The translations under genes and the position numbers were made by a program. A stretch of 64,000 bases of DNA from Monoplex corrugatus (Eukaryota; Mollusca; Gastropoda; Littorinimorpha; Ranellidae), in contig JAPXFY010000026.1 in assembly GCA_030674185.1 (NCBI GenBank), positions 42,453,132 through 42,517,131 of the forward strand. The letters are read 5' to 3'. Below, piece after piece: positions 22,749-36,051 of the stretch (positions are counted from its first letter, which is position 1; every line of letters starts with the position of its first letter). The notes under the pieces were generated by a model, which ran no database searches, was not told where the DNA came from, and saw nothing but the letters and a program-made list of their open reading frames with translations.

Positions 22749-23715
22749 AACAAACAAACCAACAAAACAAAACAAAAAGTAGGAAATATACATACATGTG
22801 CATACATAGACACATACATGTATAACCATATCCACATTTGTATATTTACATATGTACATTATCTGTATAGAAATAAAGGAAGGGAGAAAGATGGAAGAAA
22901 GAAAAGATTAAATACTGCCAAGATATCAATATACCACCAAGATTTCTCATCAGTCCAGTACTGGCAGTAACAGACCCACACATATACTCCTAATCATAAT
23001 TTAAGGGCCACTTCTTCCTTCCTCTCTAATTTTAAGTTGAAATAATTGACAATGTTTAGAATTGATTCTATGTTTTATTTCATCATTTCCACACCTGTTT
23101 TGGAAAAAGAAATTAGCACAATGACGCATTAGTGAACAGCACATGCATTTAACCCTTACACTGCCACTCGTTTTTTTAGCTCTGCGCCACCGTTTGCCAA
23201 GCCATATTACATCGCGGAGGGTAATAATTAAAAAAAAATTCTGACAAAAAAACTACTCAATAAAAGTCCATAAAACTAATACTTTTCTGAAAGGTAAGTG
23301 AATCCTCTATACACTGATCATAATTACACATCCATTCAACAGGACAGATGAAAGTTTATGTCCAATGAAACAAGATTTTTTTTTTTTACACTATTCTAGA
23401 CGATGATGTCATATAAACATAAAACAAAGTGAAAAACAGTGAATAATAAAACTGAATTATTATCAGAAAGCAAAAGAATTATAATGAAAAATGTATTTCC
23501 TTACCTTCTGTCCAAGAAGAGTTTTCACAATCACCATATCTACACACGCTTACTTTGGGACTCAAAAGAATTTTCCGTGTCACTGTTTTTTTTTCCTTCC
23601 TTTTTTTTTTTATACAAATTTTGCAATAGTACATCACACAACACACACACAGAGATGAAAAATACATACACATACTGTGTCTACATAGATCTATGTACAG
23701 GGTATCAGTCAGCAA

Positions 23716-25119
<1,404 letters not shown>

Positions 25120-25441
25120 GTTGATCAGTGGGTTCGAAAGTTGCAGGGGGTGGTTTGGGAAAGAGCCCAGACTGACTCCTTGAAATCTCATTGGATCCTT
25201 CTACTTATACATATTCATTGCAGACACACTAAACGCTGTGATTGGAGTGAATTGGGAACCTCTGGTCTTACTGTGGAGATAGGAAAATTCCACTACTGAC
25301 GCGAACGGAGATAGCCGTTCTATGGCAGTTTTTAGACCATAGGTGCAGAACGGAAATTTCCGTCCGATGGCAGTCTAAGGGTTAAAGGAACATCCCCCCC
25401 TTTTCAAAAAACAGAAAGTGTCAGATTTGGCCAATCTGTTT

Positions 25442-26470
25442 TCAATATCGCGTGTGTCCGCCCCGAGCCTGGATGCATGCTTCACAGCGCCGATGCATCG
25501 ACCCCACAAGGGTACGGAGTGTGTCCTGAGGGATGGCCGCCCACTCGATCTGCAGGATGTCGACCAGCCTGGCCAGGGTGCCCGGTGGGGGGTGGTTGTC
25601 CCTGATGCGCCTCCCGAGCACATCCCAGAGGTGTTCAATTGGGTTCAGGTCAGGTGAGCACGCTGGCCAGGCCATACGGACGACTTCATGCTGCTCCAGG
25701 AAGTCGGTCACAAGGCGTGCTCGATGCGCAGGTGCATTGTCGTCCTGGAAGATGGCGCCTTGACCAAGGTCCACAAGCGCAGGCAGTGCCACGGCCGCCA
25801 GAACCTCGTCCCGGTACCGGACCCCGTTCAGGATGCCGTCAATGGGGAGCAGGGGGGTCCGGGTACCACGGCTCATGCCACCCCACACCATCACCGACCC
25901 GCCGCCGTACCGGTTATGCTCTTGGACAGTGGCGTCAGCGAACCTCTCCCCTTGACGTCGCCACACCCGAGCCCGGCCATCGTTAAAGGTCAGGGTGAAC
26001 CTGGACTCATCCGAAAACAAGACCCGGGCCCACTGTTGCCTTGTCCAGGTCACGTGCTCCCTGGCCCAGGTCATGCGGCGCACTCTGTTGACCGGTGACA
26101 GCACGGGTCGGACGGCCGGTCTCCGTGACCTCAAGTTTGCCTCATGTAGCCGTCTTCTCACCGTGCTGCAGCTGATGTTAGCACCTGTTGCGTCCCTCAG
26201 CTGACCCCTCAAGGTCACCGCAGTGGATGCCCTTTCCCTCAGGACGGAGAGGGCAAGGTAGCGGTCTTGCTGTCTTGTCGTTACTCTGGGTCGACCCGTG
26301 TGACGCCTTTCCTGGACTGCTCCAGTCTCATTGAAGCGCTCCAGCAGTCTCTGGATTGTGGAATGCGACACTTCAAGTCGTCTAGCAACTTCCCGCTGCG
26401 CTAGGCCTTCATCAAGCAGAGCGAGGGCTCTCCCCCGCTGCTCATCCGTCATCCATCGTCTTGCAAGCAT
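25442..26470 (-). CDS. Tc1-family transposase (DD34E), uninterrupted frame
   Basis: 342 residues from ATG 26470 to TGA 25444-25442, the normal length for Tc1. Domains: paired-like helix-turn-helix (about 8-55: MTDEQRGRALALL...GLAQREVARRLEVSHSTIQRL in part), a GRPR AT-hook-like motif at 59-62, second HTH (about 70-115), and DDE core with D154 (LFSDESRF), D244 (FQDDNAPAH) and E279 (SPDLNPIEH). D244 and E279 are separated by 34 residues, the Tc1 spacing. The sequence is GC-richer than its surroundings, with no stop or frameshift. It starts 57 bases right of the piggyBac end in SELENOF intron 3. Terminal inverted repeats could not be found with confidence, so mobility of this copy is unproven. 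Confidence 0.95.
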   Translation of the reverse strand: MLARRWMTDEQRGRALALLDEGLAQREVARRLEVSHSTIQRLLERFNETGAVQERRHTGRPRVTTRQQDRYLALSVLRERASTAVTLRGQLRDATGANISCSTVRRRLHEANLRSRRPAVRPVLSPVNRVRRMTWAREHVTWTRQQWARVLFSDESRFTLTFNDGRARVWRRQGERFADATVQEHNRYGGGSVMVWGGMSRGTRTPLLPIDGILNGVRYRDEVLAAVALPALVDLGQGAIFQDDNAPAHRARLVTDFLEQHEVVRMAWPACSPDLNPIEHLWDVLGRRIRDNHPPPGTLARLVDILQIEWAAIPQDTLRTLVGSMHRRCEACIQARGGHTRY

Positions 26471-27674
26471 GGTTAAAACGAACCAAGAACGGGTCCTTTT
26501 TATCCTTGTCTGCGGGCAACTTTGGCTGGAGTAGTGTTCAAAAAGGGCTTGCCTTGCACGTGCAAAGCGAATTTTGTCGCTACCTTGCCTGCGTCGTCAG
26601 AGAGACCCTGCTGAAGATTCGACAATTTCGTGTGGAAATTGTCTTCCTTGGGCCGCCCATTGCAAATCGGCAAATCCCCAAACACGTGCCAAAAGGAAAC
26701 TGCAATGTTGTCTGAGCTCTTATCCATTCAGTTACGGCAACGAATTGGAGAAAAGAGTAAGAGAAAATAGGTTATTTCTCCTTTCAAAAATTGACTCAAA
26801 AACGTTCCTGGCCCTTCAATAATGACGTGTAGTATATGTAACCAGTAAGGATGTGGAGTTTGGAAGAAGTGAAGTAGAGCGTTATGTTTAGAAGCACAGG
26901 AGCATTATCCCCATACATTTCTACAGATATGTGTGTGTAGTGTGTATATCGTATATAAAGTATGTCCATATGTAGGCTTGCATAAACATATGTGGGTATA
27001 TATGTGCATGTATGTGTATGGATATGTGTGTATATATATATATGCTTTCTCCCTTTTTATTTTGTTTTGTTTTCTTTTCATTTTTAAAGCACAACCCTCT
27101 TTCTACCAAACATGTATGTATTTACCCTCTTGTCACATCCTTATCACATATTATCTCCCCCATCTTTCGTCACACTCAGTGTATATGTCCTGTCATTATG
27201 ATTGCATTTTTTCTTTTTTTTTCTTTTCTTTTTATATGTATGTTTTGTTTCTTTTTTCTTTCTTTCTTTCTTTGGTTGTGTTTTGTTTGTTTGTTTTAGT
27301 ATATTGTACCCTGTAGAAGATCCAAAGGTCAAAATCAGTGGCTGTTTTGTTTTTGTTTTTGTCAAAAAATGTTCCGGCCCTAAGGTGAGGTCAGTACACT
27401 TCCTTTTTATACCAATTTCTCATCTTATCTGCAGTCATTCGTATTTTAACTTTGAATTAAGAGATGGGGAGAGAATCAGAGACAGACTAAGGAGGGGGAG
27501 AAAGAGAGAGAGAGAGAGCTTTTTATAGACAATGTAAATCATGTTTGATGATGAGTCGGTCTGTTCCATGGTCATGTAAGTCTAGTTTGATTGTGCGTCT
27601 GTTCCATTGTGTGCTTGAGTGTTCTAAAGGTAAAGCTCATAATTATCACTAGTCATTTCTGATTCATGTTGCAG
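26471..27674. other. SELENOF intron 3, right part
   Basis: No gene recognised. Pyrimidine-rich stretches at 27050-27080 and 27205-27300 and an (AG)n patch at 27495-27520. Confidence 0.5.
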
Positions 27675-27850
27675 CGTTTACCAAGGGGGACAAATCCATG
27701 CAGTTTTCTGGCCTGAGCGTCAAGTATGTACGTGGTGCTGACCCTGTCATCAAACTGATGGACGAAGATCGCATTGTCCAGCAAACGTTTGGAATTGAGA
27801 AGTGGGATACCGATACCATTGAAGCCTTTCTGAAGTCTCGCTTAAGATAA
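27675..27850 (+). CDS. SELENOF: SELENOF exon 4, C-terminal thioredoxin-like part
   Basis: Acceptor ATGTTGCAG, then CG completing Ala, FTKGDKSMQFSGLSVKYVRG, ADPVIKLMDEDRIVQQTFGI, EKWDTDTIEAFLKSRLR and TAA (27848-27850). KYVRG.DPV.KL.D and the WNTD-like WDTD are conserved SELENOF features. The exon joins exon 3 in phase and completes a protein of about 153 residues including Sec, close to the vertebrate protein less its longer signal peptide. Vertebrates split this part by an intron; here it is one exon. Confidence 0.97.
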
Positions 27851-28117
27851 GCAGAGACAACATCTGCATATTTTTGTAACAAAATGCTATGAAATTAAAT
27901 GTTGAAGGATGGGTCAGCGTCCTCTTGGCTTGAATGCAACATAATGGAAATGTGCTTAAAATATTTGAATACATACATTTGCCTTGTCACACGGTAAGGT
28001 TTTATTACACTGCAAATGCAGTATCCATCAAATAAAAAAAATCTGATGAACACTTTCTTAGTTTCTCATTATGTCATATGCTGCATTCTGGCCAAGTTTG
28101 AACTGCTTCTGTTATAC

Positions 28118-28165
28118 CTCTGTATGAAGCATTCACAGAAAACCTGTTGGTATGTGAAAGCGGAG
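28118..28165 (+). ncRNA. SELENOF: Candidate SECIS element in SELENOF 3'UTR
   Basis: The 3'UTR contains CTCTG, then ATGA (28124-28127), 11 bases, an AAAA apical run (28139-28142), a pairing 3' strand, TGA (28154-28156) and CGGAG. Outer stem CTCTG/CGGAG pairs with one G-U. The quartet ATGA/TGA and apical adenines match SECIS rules. The upper stem is imperfect (a bulge and two mismatches) and the loop is short, so this is the best candidate I see rather than a certain call. It lies about 270 bases after the stop codon. Confidence 0.5.
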
Positions 28166-29201
28166 AAATGAGATGTAATAGACTGTTTCATGGCATTTTG
28201 TCATTACATTGTTATTTACATTCTTTTTTTTAGTGTTTTGTCAGTGTACAGGGGAAACTTAGTAGTTTTGCGTTTACAATGCAAGATTTAGTTCCAAGAA
28301 GTTTATATGGAAATGTCTAAATGTTTAAGCAGTTACATCAATCATTGAACAGTATAGATTTATATGTTGGACTTGGAAGCTGTGTGATGTGTTTTCTTTG
28401 ACAGGTGTTTTTCGCAGAAGCATATACACTTTATTTTGTTGCTGTTAAATGTTTGTGCAGTTATGTATTTTAGAAATGAAGACACATCACTGCTATGGCT
28501 TGTTTTCAGTTCAGTTTGAATAAGTATTTAAGCACTGCTGGGCATATTTTAAGTTGTTCTCACCGACCTACTTATTACATTGTTATTGTGAAAATATTAA
28601 CAACTGCTTAGTTATGCAGCACTGAACATTCATTTTTCCAAGACTTACGAGAGTTTGCAATATCATGTAACATTGTGATAGTCTGATTATATTGAATTCT
28701 ATTCATTTTTCTTCATATATGTAGTACCAGTAATAGTAGAATTACCTGTTGTTGATGCATTACTGTATTGATCCAGTAAGCCTTCCTCCCTGATCTCCCT
28801 CCTCCAGTGTCTGTATGTGTGCACATGTATGTGAGTGTATGTATACATGTATGTGTGTGTTTGCTTTCTTGAGAAAGAGAGAGAGAGAGAGAGAGAGTGT
28901 GTGTGTGTGTGAAAGGTTGGATTCATCAGGTGATTTTTTTTTAATTCAGATAGCCGCCTCCAGCTTTTAATGTCGTACTGTGGTCTGTTACTTGTGATGC
29001 ATTATGTGTTGCGTTGAGGTTTTGGTGTGTGTGTGTGTGTGTGTTTTGTTGGCATATCTGTATTGATATGGCAGTTCTTCCCCTCCCCCAGGATTTTCTG
29101 TTTCATTTTTAAAGTGCAGCGAGCATTCTCAGACACTATTATTATTATTATGATGGTTGGGGGGGCAGCATTATTATCATGAGTGCTTTAACGAAAGTGA
29201 G

Positions 29202-29207
29202 AATAAA
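29202..29207 (+). terminator. SELENOF: Candidate SELENOF polyadenylation signal
   Basis: AATAAA after a GT-rich 3'UTR. An earlier AATAAA at 28031-28036 lies upstream of the SECIS candidate; using it would remove the candidate from the mRNA, so the later signal fits better. Confidence 0.45.
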
Positions 29208-29566
29208 TGTTGAATCATCGTGGATCATGTGACTTACATGTGTATAATTTATGCGTTTTTAAAAAAAAAATTTTTTTTTTTACTTGAATGATTCAGTGTA
29301 TTACAATGAGTACTGCATAGTGTGATTCTCATAGCGTGTACACACACTCACCAGGACATATAATTCAGACAGTGCCATGAAATAGGAGATGAGCATCAGA
29401 CTCTTCAGTACTTCTATCTGATGACAGTAACAACTACCTATTTAGCCAAGCCCTTTTGTATTTTGCACTATCAGATGTAAAACACCTTGCTAGTAGGCCT
29501 TATTCATTTTTGTTCACAGTTTTGAAACAAATAGTCATGCTAACAAGCATAATGCCATTTACTTAT

Positions 29567-30600
29567 TTAAGCCTTTTGACTCCCACACCCTGTCCATCAG
29601 CATCCTGCATTTTCAACCATGCTAGCAAAGCAAAACTTAACCCTTTGACTTGAATCCCTCACCCTGTCCACTGGCTTCCTGCAGAAAGCTGGTGGACAGG
29701 ATAGGAAGCTGATGGATAGGGTGGGGGAGTCAAACTGTTAAGTTTTTGCAGTTGGTGGATAGGGTGCGGGAGTCGAAGGGTTCATCATCATCATCAAGTG
29801 CCTTGCCACATGGCGTTGATGGTCATGGCCTTCCATCTGTTTCTATCCCTTGTTGCCTCAAGCACCTCTTCCACCCTCTGTCCTCAGCCACTCTGCAAGT
29901 CCGTCCAATATCTTCTCCCTGGGTCTACCTGTCCACGCCTCACAACCGTATAACATTATCGGTTCTATATAACATTCAAGAACTCTCTTCCTGATGTTAA
30001 TTGATAGGCATTTGTTGGTAAGAATGCTTTTCATCTTCTTGAATGCTGTTTTGGCTTGACCGATTCTGCTGGCTGTTTCTGATGTGCATTTGCCTTCTGG
30101 TGAAATGATCGTTCCCAGGTATTTAAACTTATCAACCTGTCTCAAGGTTGTGCCGTTTGCTGTTATTTTGCATGAGGGGATTTCATGTTTTTTACTGATC
30201 ACCATGACTTCAGTCTTCTTGCTGTTTAGTTCCAAGCCCTTCCCTTTGCTTTCTATTTCTAGTATATACTCAAGGTTTTGTAGGTCCCTTTCATTTTCTG
30301 CAATTAGCACAGTGTCATCTGCATATCGAATGTTGGTTATCATTTTTCCTTCAGCCTTTAATCCGGGGTCTTCTTTTAGGTTTCTCATGATGTTTTCACT
30401 GTAAAGTGAAAACAGATTTGGTGACAAAACGCAACCTTGTCTGACTCCTCTTTTGATATTTTAGAAAGAGCTTTTATCGTCTTCTGTTCTCATCGCAGCT
30501 GTTTGTTCCCAATACATATTTCTGATTATTCGTACATCTTTTCCATCAATTTTGAGTCTTTCTAGTTGGTTGATCAATTCTTCAAGGGTCGAAGGGTTAA
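29567..30600. repeat. TTAA-MITE split by a LINE (copy 5)
   Basis: Left TTAA at 29567, with inner units TTAACCCTTTGACTTG and GGGTGGGGGAGTCAAACTGTTAA. The last arm reads GTGCGGGAGTCGAAGGGTT, is cut by the LINE at 29783-30587, and resumes as GTCGAAGGGTTAA. Confidence 0.9.
29783..30587 (-). mobile_element. Non-LTR retrotransposon (GATGAT-tailed family), truncated
   Basis: Minus strand encodes RIIRNMYWEQ, then a TAA, then GVRQGCVLSPNLFSLYSENI, NIRYADDTVLIAENERDL, GLELNSKKTEVMVISKKHE and MLYGCEAWT. It then jumps to GRPREKILDGLAEWL, missing the roughly 100 residues seen in the copy at 58840-59212. The 3' end is CACTTGATGATGATGATGA. Flanked by an 11-bp duplication, GTCGAAGGGTT (29772-29782 and 30588-30598). 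Five 3' ends of this family occur in the window. The clade is uncertain (RT of the LINE/RTE-like type common in molluscs). Confidence 0.92.
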
Positions 30601-30874
30601 GAGTGCATGAAAATGAGGTCTCTGCAAAAGCAGGTTATGAAAGTCAAAAGATAATTAGGACAAATTTTCACAGAGCTGTGGTGATAAGAATGGGGACAAT
30701 TGTTATGATTTTGTAGAGTTTTATTTCGGATTGACACTGCTTGAGTGGGTTGTACTCGTGCTTTCTTTCATAGCATATCCTGGCATCAACCAGGACAGAT
30801 ATACAGACACCTGCAGTGTCGGTGAAAAAATTGCAGCAACACCTGCAATGATGCATCCGTAAAGTGGATGAGAC

Positions 30875-31208
30875 TTAACCCTTTGGCTCCCGCACTCGAT
30901 CAGTAAAAAACATGAAATCCTCTCATGCAAAATAACAGCAAGCTGGTGGATAGGATGAGGGAGTCAAAGGGTTAAGTTTTTGCTTTGCTAGGTTGGTTGA
31001 CAGTACAGAAAGCAAAGGGAAGGGCTTGGAACTAAACAGCAAGAAGACTGAAGTCATGGTGATCAGTAAAAAACATGAAATCCCCTCATGCAAAATAACA
31101 GGAAGCTGGTGGATAGGATGAGGGAGTCAAAGGGTTAAGTTTTTGCTTTGCTAGGTTGGTTGACAGTACAGAATGCTGGTGGACAGGGTGCAGGAGTCAG
31201 AGGGTTAA
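30875..31208. repeat. Rearranged TTAA-MITE containing a captured LINE piece (copy 6)
   Basis: TTAACCCTTTGGCTCCCGC to GTCAGAGGGTTAA. A unit of about 163 bases is repeated in tandem (from 30898 and from 31061), and 31005-31100 is the reverse complement of the nearby LINE coding segment around 30165-30260. Confidence 0.85.
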
Positions 31209-31821
31209 CTGTGTAGTTTCAGTCTTCCCATTGAGCATGTAGCATGCTTAACACTGGGAAGAAACCAGTCTAGTGTGAAAAATCACGCAAAAATTAAAAA
31301 TTTTCTTTTTGACAAATGGGACCTCCAAGTGAGTAGTCCGTTGCGCTAATCACTTCACCACATTGACTGTTTCACTTGGGAACTTAGTCAAGTGGAATCT
31401 TCTGTTACATTTCTTTGTTATTTTAGCGCATGTTCATGTGGGGGGAGTGCACGGTGTACTCTAATCATTGAACATGCATTTGTAACCATTATTTGAAATG
31501 ACATTTGATGTGAGTTTTACACGATCTTTCCCTTCCTCACTCCATCCCTTGTGTTTGATTACAATATTGGAAGGGGAGACATAATTCTCTTACATGGTCT
31601 GCCACTCTCTCAGGCAACCGAGTCCACTAGATTTGTTGTTTATGCAGAAGAAATTCTTCAAAATGTTCATAACATGCGTACACACACGCGCAAGCACGCA
31701 CAGACATACACACACACACACACACACACCACACACACACCACCACACACACACACCACTCACCACTCACTCACACTCTCTCTCCCACACACACACACAC
31801 ACACTCTCTCTCTCTCTCCCA

Positions 31822-31858
<37 letters not shown>

Positions 31859-32861
31859 ACACTCACTCACTAAAAGGCAAAGTCACCACTTATATCACAT
31901 ACATTTAATGGCCACCAAAAAATGACACTGAACCAAGAAAAGGCTTTGTACAAACAAATTACAAAAAAGAACTGAGCAATTCTTATGTTTAGTTTTCCTT
32001 CTGGGCACTTAAGGTGACATCTTTAAAAATCATAACGCTAGACATGATGCTGTTAAATTTTTGTGGTTGTTGTTCAGAAGATATCTTTCAAAAAGTTTTG
32101 GCCAGTGTTCAGTATAAAGAATATTCAATTAAATATTTAAAAATCTTCACAAACTGAGCTTGAAGAAACTGTGATCGACATGACATGACATGACATGACA
32201 TGACACACACAATAAAGTTCACATGAAGAACACAAACAGTAAAGACTAGACATAGCTGAACTTTGCTTCTGACTTATATGCATGGTCACTTGCATACACG
32301 TTTCAGGGCATGCTGACTTGATTACACATTTCAGGGTTCAACTTCAAAATCACTTTACTCCAAAGCTCACAAACTGTCCAGGCGTTCATAACATAGCCAG
32401 TTCTCAAGTTGTTATTTACCCAGCCTGTTTTTCTTTAGCAACCATGAACAGAGCATTTTGAAAGATTTATGGTGAACTTTCTGCACTGTGGTCAAGCGAT
32501 TCATCGCCTCCCTTCAACAGCAAACTAGTAAGGAGTGACTTTGTCTGTTGCCTCAAGATTTTTTTTTAAGGGGTGGGATGTGAGAATTGATTTTTCCTTT
32601 GATTTTGGTTCCCCCTCTTGAAAACCAGAGCAAGAATTTCAGTTTCCTCTACCATCAAAATCAGAATGGTGACCAATCAACTTGAAACTCAAAGACTCGC
32701 ACCACTTTCCTTACCTTCTCACAGACTTCAGAACAACTCCTGAGAATTTCCAAACCTTCAATTACCAAAATAAACCCTGAGTTACAACTTCCACTGAACA
32801 TTAATACTGATGGAATGTGAAGCATTAAGACTGCAAAATTGTTACTTTTCAGTGGTGGTTG
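31209..32861. other. Intergenic, between convergent SELENOF and stomatin
   Basis: Contains an AC/CT-rich compound microsatellite at 31685-31865 and a (ACATG)n patch at 32177-32205. A tRNA-like fragment on the minus strand at 31325-31365 (GAAGTGATTAGCGCAACGG) suggests a SINE relic. No gene seen. Confidence 0.55.
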
Positions 32862-33055
32862 TTAACCCTTTGACTCCCGCACCATGTCCACCAGCATCCT
32901 GCATTGTCAACCATGCTAGCAAAGCAAAAACTTAAACCCTTCGACTCCATTACTCTATCCACCAGCTTCCTGCAGGAAGCTAGTGGATAGGGTCAGGGAG
33001 TCAAAGAGTTAAGTTTTTGCAGCTGGTGGATAGGGTGTGGGAGTCAAAGGGTTAA
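32862..33055. repeat. TTAA-MITE, full-length (copy 7)
   Basis: One of the best-preserved copies: TTAACCCTTTGACTCCCGC, inner CTTCCTGCAGGAAG centre, and right terminus GGGAGTCAAAGGGTTAA. TTAA at both ends. Confidence 0.95.
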
Positions 33056-34361
33056 CTTAATATGGAAAAGTTCAAAAAGAAAAAAAAAAGTGGCCATATA
33101 AACTTGATAAATAGAAATATAGGGTTAGATACACAACAGTAGTACCACAAAAGCGTGCAAACATGAGTATGTGGTGAATATTTTTGCAGTTAATGGGTGA
33201 GTTTTCAACATGATGTTTTCATTTGAAGCTCTGCTATGTTTCAGGATTTATTCTCATTGAAAATTGTTGTGTAAATAACCCCCTGTCCTGGAAACAGAGG
33301 CCAAGCTCAATATTACATTTTAGTTGTCAGTTATAATCAAAGAACTTTATAGACTCTTTCATCCCCTAGGGGATTTACTCCTTGAACAAACTTCCACAGG
33401 ATTTGCTTATTTATACAGTGAAAATGGCTTCCTCAGGATTTAGCTGATATAGACAACATAATGAAAATGGCTTCAAATAAACCTGTTTCTATTAAAAAAA
33501 AAAAAAAAAAAAAAAAATTGTTCAATGTTTGGTCACTGTTATGCACAAAAGTGGTGGGGAAAATCTTGGACAATACCGCCAAACATTATACTAAAATGGA
33601 AGCAAAACATATAAAGGTTAGTTCCCTCCCTTACAATTTACGCTATGAACAAAAGGGTGGGGAGGGGAGGAGAGACTGGTTTGATTAAACAAGTATTTAC
33701 AATCTAGTATTGGTGGACAATTTAATAAATTTGCTTATAGGCCCTACGCAAAGGCTGAGTGCAGGGTATACAGTTGTAACAGTGTATTGTAAAGACAGTC
33801 ATAAACTGTTAAGAGGCAATCACAGTCAAACAATATTCTGTTTCTTGCCAAATAAATATTTAAAAAAGTATAGAGCTTCATAACAACACAGTGCACAAGA
33901 ACCTGCAAAATACTCGCTACAATATGAGTAATATATATATACAGATAAAAATTCAATCACTGAACAACACAGTTTTCTTTAAGATGGTGGCTTAAAACAG
34001 GTGAGAAACAAATATCAGGTGGCATTTGCTGCCCATACTTCCTTTGCTCCTTACGGACTTCTATGAAAGAATTCTCTGCATAAATAAAATGCAGAGATTT
34101 AGCTTTGAGCATCTGCTATTTGCTGATTCCTTATAAGAAAGAAACATCTCTGCAAATAAAAATGTAGAGATTAAGGTTTGAGCATCTGTTCCCTTATGTT
34201 GACAAGATCATGCTGAGATCTTGATCGTGCACAAACTGGTCTTCTGTCAGTTTTTATAATCATAGGATGCTAATGAGTAAATCAAAACAGCACACACACA
34301 CACACACGCACACACACACACACGCACGCACGCACGCACACACACACACACACGCACACGC

Positions 34362-34395
<34 letters not shown>

Positions 34396-35568
34396 TGTTA
34401 ATTCATATTTGAAGATAAAACATGCAAATGTAACTAGAATCAGTGTAATTATTTTGGATCTCAAATTGGGAAACGGTAGAGCAAAGGATGGCCGAAAGCT
34501 GAAGCCATGTGTAATCATGACTACTTTTGTTTGATCTGTGTCAATGATATAATTATGTAGTGCTCTGAACACAAGACTTTTTTTTGCATATATGAAAATA
34601 CTCATACATTTTATAAACGAGTCACTTATTCATTAATTCATGATTTCAATCTCAGGACAAAATGACAACTGACTGTGTATTGATTGTACATGTGTCTACT
34701 GAAAAATGAATGCTTATTGAGTAGAGGTATCGGACCCTAGATTTGTAGTCTGAAAACACTTGCTACAAATTTTGAATTCTTACCATTTGACTTTGTTTCC
34801 CAAGGACATGTGATCAGAATGTGCCAGATGGCATCAGTCCACATTGGCATTTGTTAAAAAAATATACCAACATTAAAAAAATATAAATCATTTTTTTAAA
34901 TTTTAGCTGTTTGACCCTGCTTCTGAAAAACTTGTTATCAGACTGTCACAAATGTTAAAAACATGTATCAACATGTAAAATGTTACAAAAACAGTATGAC
35001 AATAAGCGGCCATGAATAAATGCCTGGATATATATATCATATACATGATGAGCAAAAGATCATAATGCGTAGTTATTACGCAGTACAGATGAACTCATGC
35101 CCTTTGATCTTCAGATTAGCACTCTAGCACTGGCATGAAAGTAATCTTTACTGGTGATCTTTGCAAGAACAAAAAACAAAAACAAAACAAAAAAAGAAAA
35201 AAGTAACAATAATATATACACAAAGAGAATCCCACTGAAAACTGAACTTTCAAAAATTTGCGTGGGCCTACATAGAGAATCCAACATGTCACAACAAACA
35301 CCACTGAACTCACCCACATCAAAACACTTCCTGCAAACAGAAAGAACTGAAAGAGGAAGGGAAAAAGGACGAAAGAACAACAAAACTTTACAGAAAACAT
35401 ATTTCGTATCATGTGAAAACAACATTAGTCAAGGCTTTATCATCATCAGAGGAAAAACTTGTCAGAACAGAAAAAGACAACACCCAGTTCTGCCAGCAAC
35501 AAAGCATGCCACAAGTGTATCTCCTTGCGTCATAACCAGCAAGCTCCAGATTCAGAGACGAGTTTCAT
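33056..35568. other. Probable stomatin 3'UTR and flank
   Basis: Non-coding. Holds poly-A at 33495-33517 and a compound (AC)/(ACGC) microsatellite at 34292-34395. The 3'UTR of the minus-strand stomatin gene must end somewhere here; no single AATAAA stood out. Confidence 0.5.
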
Positions 35569-35754
35569 CTACTTCATGAAGCCTTTCATCATGTCCAGAG
35601 GCAGGGGGAAGATGATGGTGGAGTTCTTCTCGGCGGAGATGGAGTTGAGGGTTTGCAGGTAGCGCAGCTGCAGGGCCGCAGGTGACTCTGAGATGATTTC
35701 GGCAGCTTCCTTCAGAGCACGGGAGGCCTTCTGTTCTCCCTCTGCGGCAATCAC
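35569..35754 (-). CDS. STOM: Stomatin-like protein, last exon
   Basis: After acceptor AAACACAG the exon reads [61 protein letters not shown] and TAG (35571-35569). The EKNSTI.FPLP and [14 protein letters not shown] blocks are near-invariant in stomatin/STOML3/MEC-2 and form the end of the SPFH helix and the C-terminal oligomerisation segment. The protein stops seven residues after FPLP; vertebrate stomatin goes a few residues further. Phase 0 with the exon at 41489. Confidence 0.97.
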   Translation of the reverse strand: MIAAEGEQKASRALKEAAEIISESPAALQLRYLQTLNSISAEKNSTIIFPLPLDMMKGFMK

Positions 35755-35798
35755 CTGTGTTTTGGGCAGAAATCAGTATATGTGAGAGCCTTTAAGAT

Positions 35799-36051
35799 TT
35801 AACCCTTTGACTCCTTTGCCCTATCCACCTATTGCAAAAATATAACTCTTTGACTCCCTTACCCTATTCACTGGCTTCCACCAGGGATACGAGCAAAAAC
35901 ATAACCCTTTGACTCCCTCACCCTATCCACTGGCTTACAGCAGGAAGCCAGTGGATAGGGTGAGGGAATCAAAGGGTGATGTTTTTGCTTTACAAGCATG
36001 GTTGGCAATGCAGAATGCTGGTGGATAGGGCGCAGGTAGTTGAAGAGTTAA
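35799..36051. repeat. TTAA-MITE, expanded (copy 8)
   Basis: TTAACCCTTTGACTCCTTTG to TTGAAGAGTTAA with extra inner left-arm units (three CTTTGACTCCCT repeats) and a CTTACAGCAGGAAG centre. Lies in the last stomatin intron. Confidence 0.85.

Larger units (their letters stand above)
27851..29566 (+). other. SELENOF 3'UTR and flank
   Basis: Non-coding. Contains the SECIS candidate, (GA)n/(GT)n at 28873-28911, (GT)n at 29028-29044 and an A/T run at 29263-29281. Confidence 0.6.

Noticed and set aside
25386..26820. Terminal inverted repeats for the Tc1 element
   Set aside because: The only candidate blocks (GGAAC and CTTTTCAAAAA-like) are too short, and the latter are in direct orientation.
28021..28060. 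Alternative SECIS at the ATGA near 28044
   Set aside because: It has no apical adenines at the required distance and no pairing 3' strand.
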